Translations under genes and position numbers: made by a program
Part shown: positions 8,258 to 12,000 of the stretch, piece by piece
How the letters are laid out: every line of letters starts with the position of its first letter
Position numbering within the stretch: the stretch's first letter is position 1
The notes under the pieces: generated by a model
Database searches by the model: none
Told to the model about the DNA's origin: nothing
What the model saw: only the letters and a program-made list of their open reading frames with translations
Assembly: GCA_029288115.1 (NCBI GenBank)
Contig: JARFPV010000579.1
Location: forward strand, 1-12,000
Reading direction: 5' to 3'
Length of the DNA stretch: 12,000 nt
Source of the DNA: Akkermansiaceae bacterium
GTDB taxonomy: Bacteria; Verrucomicrobiota; Verrucomicrobiia; Verrucomicrobiales; Akkermansiaceae

Positions 8258-8662
8258 ATGGAAACCCCCGAATGCACCACCCACGAAGAAGTCATGTTTT
8301 TTGATACGGATTGCGGTGGCGTCGTACACAATATCGCCTATCTGCGAATGATAGAAACCTGCAGAACCCGTCTCGCCACACAAATGGGTATGGACCTACC
8401 CGCCATGATGGAAACTCAACTATTTCCCGTCGTCGTTCGTACAGAAATCGACTACAGAAGCCCCGCCAAGCTCGGGGACAAACTCGTCATACATGGTCAG
8501 TTGGAAAAATTGGAGCGTGCTCGCTTCTGGTGTTCATTTAAAATGCTACGTGAAGGAGACGACAAACCTCTTATCACATGCCGACAAGCCTTGGCCATGG
8601 TGCAAATGCCACAAGGACGTCCACAACGGTTACCAGAAGACTGGCAAAACAAGTGGGGATAA
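8258..8662 (+). CDS. Hotdog acyl-CoA thioesterase, YbgC/4HBT family
   Basis: A 134-residue single hotdog domain that should hydrolyse acyl-CoA (or acyl-ACP) thioesters in the cytoplasm. The signature is FFDTDCGGVVHNIAYLRMIE at 14-33, corresponding to the YbgC/4-hydroxybenzoyl-CoA thioesterase motif; Asp18 is the presumed catalytic residue. The EIDYRSPAKLGDKL segment at 63-76 is the family's central beta strand. The frame is open from 8141, but the extra 39 residues overlap the divergent gene's start and lack family features; the ATG at 8258 places the motif at the usual distance from the N-terminus. Length is typical. It is divergent from the PlsC-like gene and could share lipid-related regulation, though no operator is evident. 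The preferred acyl chain is unknown. Confidence 0.87.
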   Translation: METPECTTHEEVMFFDTDCGGVVHNIAYLRMIETCRTRLATQMGMDLPAMMETQLFPVVVRTEIDYRSPAKLGDKLVIHGQLEKLERARFWCSFKMLREGDDKPLITCRQALAMVQMPQGRPQRLPEDWQNKWG

Positions 8663-8696
8663 AATTCGCTCTAAGTAATCCCGGATTCCCACCCAC

Positions 8697-8903
8697 TTAC
8701 TCTTCGGCCGTAACACGAATATCCGTTAGAGCATCAATAAAGTCTCCCAGGATCTCAGCAGGAACCATAATCGTATCTCGGTTACCGGATACTTCTTCGG
8801 TAATTTTAACCACCTTGCCTCTCGCGTTTTCCTTCAGGTCGAGATAAAAGGTCTTGCGGTCAGCGAGTATCTTTTCGGTATGCAGCAGGTCGTCGTTCCT
8901 CAT
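8697..8903 (-). CDS. Small PUR-domain (PurA-like, DUF3276-type) protein
   Basis: A 68-residue protein (to 99 if a TTG start at 8996 is used). The core from about residue 9 (TEKILADRKTFYLDLKEN, then KVVKITEEVSG, then MVPAEILGDFIDALTDI) has the beta-beta-beta-beta-alpha pattern and the 'R-K/R-T-F/Y-Y/F-x-D-x-K' opening of bacterial single-repeat PUR proteins found in Bacteroidota and spirochaetes, which bind single-stranded nucleic acid. The assignment rests on pattern memory, not a search. The ATG at 8901-8903 was chosen because the domain begins just after it; no Shine-Dalgarno site precedes it. It is convergent with the thioesterase, with 34 bases between stops and no strong terminator hairpin. 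Confidence 0.5.
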   Translation of the reverse strand: MRNDDLLHTEKILADRKTFYLDLKENARGKVVKITEEVSGNRDTIMVPAEILGDFIDALTDIRVTAEE

Positions 8904-9042
8904 GGGTAATATCAGTTTGTCAAACAGGTGATCCCCATCACCCCATACATGCCAGCTAAGGTCAAGCAAGGAGTCGAAATCATTTGATGAATACAAAAAC
9001 CCTACCCTGCCGCTTGTTACTTGTTCACGTGGTGAGGAAGAT

Positions 9043-9084
9043 ATGATTTTTTCAATCTATAAATTCTTCTTCTTCTCTTTGTGA
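9043..9084 (+). CDS. Possible 13-residue Phe-rich leader peptide
   Basis: ATG at 9043 follows a GAGG (9034-9037) at five bases' distance and encodes MIFSIYKFFFFSL, then TGA. Five of thirteen residues are Phe, as in attenuation leader peptides of phenylalanine operons, but the next same-strand gene is ribD, and no terminator/antiterminator pair was recognised. The Phe codons come from a TTC repeat, so chance is a serious alternative. Confidence 0.15.
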   Translation: MIFSIYKFFFFSL

Positions 9085-9235
9085 ATAAGCCAGCCAAAAC
9101 AGTGTTTCACGTTGATTCTACAGACGTTCCACGCGAATAATAACCTGGGAAATAGACGGTTAATTCTGATTACCACAGAGGTTATTTAAAATGCCTAAAG
9201 TAGAAAAACACAAGGCACAAACAATCTATTCACAA
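9079..9235 (+). ncRNA. Candidate structured leader upstream of ribD
   Basis: Four perfectly ordered inverted-repeat pairs: 9079-9087 with 9227-9235 (nine bases, TTGTGAATA/TATTCACAA), 9102-9107 with 9206-9211 (six, GTGTTT/AAACAC), 9139-9146 with 9179-9186 (eight, AATAACCT/AGGTTATT) and 9158-9164 with 9169-9174 (six pairs with one bulged T). They could form one long imperfect hairpin. The inner 3' arm covers a GAGG that would serve the small frame at 9191. No known riboswitch is recognised. The region is AT-rich, so chance pairing is possible. Confidence 0.25.
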
Positions 9236-9283
9236 TCACAGCACTGTTGTTCACAGCTTGATTTGCCCGCATACACCACCTAA
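9191..9283 (+). CDS. Possible 30-residue small ORF directly before ribD
   Basis: ATG at 9191 is preceded by GAGG (9178-9181) with nine bases spacing and ends in TAA at 9281-9283, nine bases before the ribD ATG. The peptide begins MPKVEKHKAQTIYSQ and contains a CC pair; it resembles nothing I know. Its Shine-Dalgarno is better than that of ribD, so translation could reach ribD by coupling. Without conservation data it may be a chance frame. Confidence 0.2.
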   Translation: MPKVEKHKAQTIYSQSQHCCSQLDLPAYTT

Positions 9284-9292
9284 GAGTCTCCC

Positions 9293-10324
9293 ATGACAAG
9301 CGATGAGCAATGGATGGCCCAAGCCGTCGCCGAGGCACGTAAAGGCATCGGTCTTACATCTCCAAACCCACCAGTCGGAGCTGTCATTGTAAAAAATAAC
9401 ATCGTCCTCGGTAAAGGGTGGCACCAAAGGGCAGGAGAGCCACATGCTGAACGGAAAGCAATCGAGGACGCTTCCACCAGCAACGGAAACGACTCCATGA
9501 AAGGAGCAACGATCTATGTGACACTCGAACCATGTTCGACAACCGGACGCACCCCCGCTTGTACCGATGGCATCCGTGAAGCCGGAATTACACGTGTGTG
9601 TTATGGATCGGTTGACCCTAACCCAGCTCATGCAGGTAGGGCCGACGCGATTCTAACAAACCAAGGAATCAAGGTGGATCAAATCGCAGACACAACAGAT
9701 TGTGACTCATTAATTCGTGCATTTGCAAAAGTCCAAAACACAGGACTACCCTGGGTCACACTCAAATCCGCGATGAGTCTGGACGGCCACATCACCCGCC
9801 CAACAGGGGAGGGGCAATGGCTAACATCGCCGGAATCGAGGACAGTGGTTCAGCGTATGCGCTACGAATCCGATGCCATCCTAACAGGCGGACAGACCCT
9901 CCGCGTGGATGACCCCGCGCTTACCATCCGCGATACCTCGCTCCCCAACAAGCCGCAACCGTGGCGTATGGTTGTCACTCAGGGGGACAAGGCAAGTTTA
10001 CCACCTACCGCACAGCTGTTTACCGATACCCACGCCGACAGAACTCTGGTGCAAGAAAACGGAGACCTTACTACAGCGCGTCGAACGCTCGTCGCCAAAG
10101 GATGCAATTCTGTTCTGGTGGAGGCCGGGGGCACATTGATGTCTGCGTTTTTACGCGCTGGTCTCGCGGATGAGGTTGCGCTCTTTTACGCGCCCCTCAT
10201 CACCGGCACAGACATTTCTGCCTTCGCCCCGCTACCGGAAGACATACCCCTCGCTGATCCCACCTACACCCGTATTGGTAACGACATCCTTCTCCGCGCT
10301 TCTATTCTGAAAACTGAAAACTGA
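9293..10324 (+). CDS. ribD: Bifunctional riboflavin deaminase/reductase RibD
   Basis: A 343-residue cytoplasmic enzyme that deaminates 2,5-diamino-6-ribosylamino-pyrimidinone 5'-phosphate and then reduces the ribose with NADPH in riboflavin synthesis. The N-terminal deaminase domain (1 to about 145) has TSPNPPVGAVIV at 22-33, the zinc/catalytic HAE motif at 51-53, and the zinc cysteines Cys81 (LEPCSTTGRTPAC) and Cys90. The C-terminal reductase domain starts at about 152 (LPWVTLKSAMSLDGHIT), with AILTGGQTLRVDDPALT at 195-211 and the nucleotide-binding LVEAGGTLMSAFL at 275-287. Length is normal and all key residues are present. The ATG at 9293 has only a weak AGAG upstream. No other rib gene is next to it, so the pathway genes are dispersed; pspA follows after 88 bases. 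Confidence 0.95.
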   Translation: MTSDEQWMAQAVAEARKGIGLTSPNPPVGAVIVKNNIVLGKGWHQRAGEPHAERKAIEDASTSNGNDSMKGATIYVTLEPCSTTGRTPACTDGIREAGITRVCYGSVDPNPAHAGRADAILTNQGIKVDQIADTTDCDSLIRAFAKVQNTGLPWVTLKSAMSLDGHITRPTGEGQWLTSPESRTVVQRMRYESDAILTGGQTLRVDDPALTIRDTSLPNKPQPWRMVVTQGDKASLPPTAQLFTDTHADRTLVQENGDLTTARRTLVAKGCNSVLVEAGGTLMSAFLRAGLADEVALFYAPLITGTDISAFAPLPEDIPLADPTYTRIGNDILLRASILKTEN

Positions 10325-10350
10325 TAAACTGCATTATAATTTCCACCACC

Positions 10351-10359
10351 TGTTATACT
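10351..10359 (+). promoter_or_regulatory. Candidate extended -10 promoter for pspA
   Basis: TGTTATACT matches an extended -10 element (TG-n-TATACT). No good -35 is seen, as allowed for this type. A separate TATAAT is at 10335-10340. Transcription from the extended -10 would start near 10366, giving a leader of about 47 bases that contains a six-base inverted repeat (CGCACG 10363-10368 / CGTGCG 10389-10394). Confidence 0.4.
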
Positions 10360-10412
10360 TGCCGCACGATACAAATTTCGGCATCATGCGTGCGAATTAA
10401 CCCAATATCAAT

Positions 10413-11177
10413 ATGTTCAAACGCATCGGCAATCTCATCAAAGGCTTCTTTGGCCTGTTCATCGGCGGTATCGAAAAGAATAACCCGGAAGCTCTGTTAG
10501 AAGTGGAAAAAGAAAACCTGCGAAAGCAGATTTCCGAGTTCAACAAAGGTCTCGCTACCCACGCAGCGCTCGTAGAGAAACTTTTTTCACAAGCAAAACG
10601 ACTCGATAAGGAAGAAACCGAACTGCGAGCCAAGACCGCTGCCAACCTCAAGGCGGGAAACCGTAAATTAGCCGGCGAGCTCGCCCTCAAGCTGCAAGCT
10701 ACAGACAAAGAGCACGATGAAGTACTCGAACAACTCGAAAGCGCTGAAACTCGCTATAAAGAACTCGTCAAGGCACGGGATGTGTCAGTGAAAACCGCGA
10801 AAAAGAAAATAGAGGACCTGTCACGTAATATCGATGAAATGAAAGTCCAGAAGGCCATGGCAGAACTCAATGAAATGGCGTCTGGAATGATCACCGAAAT
10901 CGGAGGCTCAGGTGATACCTTGAACCGACTCGAGGAAATGGTTGAGGACGAGCGCAATAAAGCCGCTGGCCGTGCTCGCGTCGCCAAGGATTCCGTCAAT
11001 ATGGAGGATATCAATATGCAACAGGCAGAGGAGGAAGCGCTCGCAGAAATGGCGCTTGCCGACTTCGCCGCCGCCGAGGGAATCGAACTGGCTGCCGAGG
11101 AAAAACCAGCCACCGAAGAAGGCGAGAAAAAATCAGACACAACACAAGGCTCCATGGGCCCCGGGGTATCCGAGTAG
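10413..11177 (+). CDS. pspA: PspA/IM30 (Vipp1) family membrane-stress protein
   Basis: A 254-residue coiled-coil protein of the ESCRT-III-related PspA/IM30 family, which assembles on the inner membrane and protects it under stress. The N-terminus is an amphipathic helix (MFKRIGNLIKGFFGLFIGGI) for membrane binding, followed by NPEALLEVEKENLRKQISEF, the classical start of helix 1. Long charged helices run to about 160, with a further helical part 165-228 and an acidic, disordered tail (about 229-254) not typical of E. coli PspA. I see no pspF, pspB or pspC nearby, so control differs from the enterobacterial phage-shock operon. The ATG at 10413 has no clear Shine-Dalgarno site. The gene ends 22 bases before a strong terminator. 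The symbol is a family name; the organism may carry several paralogues. Confidence 0.85.
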   Translation: MFKRIGNLIKGFFGLFIGGIEKNNPEALLEVEKENLRKQISEFNKGLATHAALVEKLFSQAKRLDKEETELRAKTAANLKAGNRKLAGELALKLQATDKEHDEVLEQLESAETRYKELVKARDVSVKTAKKKIEDLSRNIDEMKVQKAMAELNEMASGMITEIGGSGDTLNRLEEMVEDERNKAAGRARVAKDSVNMEDINMQQAEEEALAEMALADFAAAEGIELAAEEKPATEEGEKKSDTTQGSMGPGVSE

Positions 11178-11199
11178 ATATTGACCACTCACCAAAACC

Positions 11200-11236
11200 A
11201 AAACGGGCGGACTTTTTCACAAGGTCCGCCCGTTTT
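11200..11236. terminator. Bidirectional intrinsic terminator between pspA and cupin gene
   Basis: A perfect 13-base inverted repeat, AAAACGGGCGGAC (11200-11212) and GTCCGCCCGTTTT (11224-11236), with an 11-base loop. The G+C-rich stem is flanked by an A run on the left and a T run on the right, so it can end transcripts from both convergent genes: pspA (stop at 11177) and the cupin gene (stop at 11260). Confidence 0.92.
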
Positions 11237-11259
11237 ATGTAATGTTGCTGATGTTTTGA

Positions 11260-11604
11260 TCACTCATCAAACCACTCATCATCCGGGTCGAATGCTGGCA
11301 CCGGAATGTTGATGATACGCAAGTTTCCCACAGCCCTGTGTCTGCAACCTGGCTTGATGTATATCACCGACATCGGTTTTACGGCGACGAGATCTCCGTC
11401 CAACTCCATGTGACCTTCACCCTCAAGCACAAGATAGATTTCTGTTAGCTTTTTGTGGTAGTGGCTTTTGCTGTCCTTTGAAATGTCTACCAGATGAATC
11501 GTAGCCACAGCGTCTTCCACCCCCACAAAGGCGCGCCTCGTAGAGCCACACGGGCAATCATTTCGTTCAATGGCATCAAAATTTTCAACGTGATATTTTT
11601 TCAT
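11260..11604 (-). CDS. Small single-domain cupin protein
   Basis: A 114-residue protein with one cupin beta barrel. Motif 1 is SHYHKKLTEIYLVLEGEGHMELDG at 47-70 (too long to repeat fully), giving metal ligands His48, His50 and Glu55; motif 2 includes IYIKPGCRHRAVG at 81-93 with His89. All four usual ligands are present, so it probably binds a divalent metal; the function could be catalytic or sugar/ligand sensing and cannot be told apart. A DCPCGS segment at 16-21 precedes the barrel and may be a second metal or redox site. No signal peptide. The ATG at 11602-11604 follows a TATAAT box very closely. It is convergent with pspA and shares its terminator. Confidence 0.85.
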   Translation of the reverse strand: MKKYHVENFDAIERNDCPCGSTRRAFVGVEDAVATIHLVDISKDSKSHYHKKLTEIYLVLEGEGHMELDGDLVAVKPMSVIYIKPGCRHRAVGNLRIINIPVPAFDPDDEWFDE

Positions 11605-11612
11605 CTAAATAA

Positions 11613-11618
11613 ATTATA
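11613..11618 (-). promoter_or_regulatory. Consensus -10 box for the cupin gene
   Basis: TATAAT on the minus strand, nine bases from the ATG at 11604. A transcript starting at the usual distance would have a leader of only about two bases. The -35 side is poor (TTCAAT at 17 bases). Confidence 0.4.
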
Positions 11619-11728
11619 TAACTTAACCGACTTCGATTGAAACAGTGAAATGCGAAATCAATTCACTCCAAAAAACCGGGCAAAGTCGCGGTGCGATTAC
11701 GCGATAGAATCATCGATGTACGTCCACA

Positions 11729-11953
11729 TCATTGTTTGCGGTCAAGTGCCCACTCCAAAGAAACTCGAGGCCTGATTCTAAACTTGAGCAAACCTCTACC
11801 ACTCTCCTTGCTGAAGGTAATCATCATGGCGGCGCCTTCAACATTCTGATGAAGTGTCACATGCTCAACTTCTAGAATATGAAGCCCTGTCAGCAGCTGA
11901 TTATCTGTGAAAAGTCGAATTTCATATTCTCCATCAGATGGATACATCTTAAT
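11729..11953 (-). CDS. Unrecognised protein, C-terminal part (N-terminus lost at adapter)
   Basis: An open frame on the minus strand ends with TGA at 11729-11731 and runs into adapter sequence. Genuine sequence covers at most 74 residues, from IKMYPSDGEYEIRLFTDNQ to VSLEWALDRKQ. It could start at the ATG at 11945-11947 (72 residues) or be the end of a longer protein. It is polar, alternates hydrophobic residues in a beta-rich pattern (EIRLFTDNQ, AAMMITFSK, GLLKFRIRPRVSLEW), and may be a small beta-barrel or PilZ-like domain, but I do not recognise a family. The residues MYKRQ that would precede it are adapter-encoded and not real. Confidence 0.5.
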   Translation of the reverse strand: MKMYPSDGEYEIRLFTDNQLLTGLHILEVEHVTLHQNVEGAAMMITFSKESGRGLLKFRIRPRVSLEWALDRKQ

Positions 11954-11986
11954 CTGTCTCTTATACACATCTGACGCTGCCGACGA
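11954..11986. other. Illumina Nextera adapter (Tn5 mosaic end plus read-1 primer)
   Basis: Bases 11954-11972 are CTGTCTCTTATACACATCT, the 19-base Tn5 mosaic end used in Nextera libraries, and 11973-11986 (GACGCTGCCGACGA) are the reverse complement of the Nextera read-1 primer site; all 33 bases agree. This is library sequence, not genome. The last 14 bases (11987-12000) sit where an i5 index and the P5 sequence would follow and should not be trusted. Confidence 0.97.
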
Positions 11987-12000
11987 AGATTGTCTAGTGG

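Larger units (their letters stand above)
8904..9292. other. Intergenic gap before ribD with nested inverted repeats
   Basis: 389 bases without a convincing gene, apart from a possible N-terminal extension of the PUR protein up to 8996. It holds a TTC-repeat run (9064-9076), two short reading frames with Shine-Dalgarno-like sites (9043-9084 and 9191-9283), and four inverted-repeat pairs that nest within each other between 9079 and 9235. I see no FMN riboswitch consensus although ribD follows, and no tRNA. Confidence 0.5.

Noticed and set aside
8663..8696. Terminator between the convergent thioesterase and PUR genes
   Set aside because: Only very short inverted repeats (AATCC-C-GGATT) and no T run; too weak to call.
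9085..9292. FMN riboswitch upstream of ribD
   Set aside because: None of the conserved riboswitch segments was found; the inverted repeats there have different sequence.
10363..10394. Hairpin before pspA as a ribD terminator
   Set aside because: The six-base stem has a 20-base loop and no T run; an operator or leader fold is equally likely.
10754..11188. 144-residue Ser/Ala-rich minus-strand frame
   Set aside because: Antisense shadow of the charged coiled-coil gene pspA; the low-complexity composition is what its complement produces.
11541..11563. SEC-C-like zinc motif (DCPCGS) in the cupin
   Set aside because: Only a CPCGS match is present; the rest of the SEC-C motif (further Cys/His) is missing, so I treat it as an unexplained Cys pair.
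11954..11972. End of a Tn5/IS50-type transposon
   Set aside because: The 19-base mosaic end is followed by the Nextera read-1 primer sequence, not by transposon sequence, so it is a library adapter.

Overview
This 12-kb window is chromosomal DNA from a bacterium of moderate G+C content. I infer a Verrucomicrobiota/PVC-type organism. The clues are several xylose-isomerase-like TIM-barrel proteins in one operon, a GNAT/PlsC-type acyltransferase pair, a lone PUR-domain protein, a PIN-TRAM membrane protein, and few clear Shine-Dalgarno sites. No rRNA or other decisive taxonomic marker is present, so the placement is tentative. The right edge is not genomic: from 11954 onward the sequence is an untrimmed Illumina Nextera adapter, so natural sequence ends at 11953.

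Region 1 (1-3898, all minus strand) is a tightly packed carbohydrate operon. In transcription order it has a large TIM-barrel isomerase-like protein, a D-psicose/D-tagatose 3-epimerase-like enzyme, an IolE-like TIM-barrel isomerase/epimerase, an alpha/beta hydrolase, and the first 123 residues of ribulokinase (AraB), cut by the window edge. Together they suggest epimerisation and isomerisation of an unusual ketose, ending in phosphorylation of a ribulose.

Region 2 (3974-8167, all minus strand) starts with a PlsC-like acyltransferase, followed by a PIN-TRAM membrane protein, a DinB-fold protein, an OlsB/GlsB-like N-acyltransferase and a SAM-dependent methyltransferase separated from it by one base. 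The two acyltransferases suggest synthesis of an amino-acid-containing (ornithine or glycine type) lipid, and the methyltransferase may modify its head group.

Region 3 (8258-11177) holds a divergent hotdog thioesterase, a small PUR-family nucleic-acid-binding protein on the opposite strand, a 389-base gap with nested inverted repeats and two very short reading frames, then RibD (riboflavin synthesis) and a PspA/IM30 membrane-stress protein. PspA ends at a strong bidirectional hairpin terminator shared with the next, convergent gene.

Region 4 (11260-12000) has a small cupin with a consensus -10 box almost at its start codon, the C-terminal part of an unrecognised protein, and the sequencing adapter. 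No CRISPR array, insertion sequence, tRNA or rRNA was seen.
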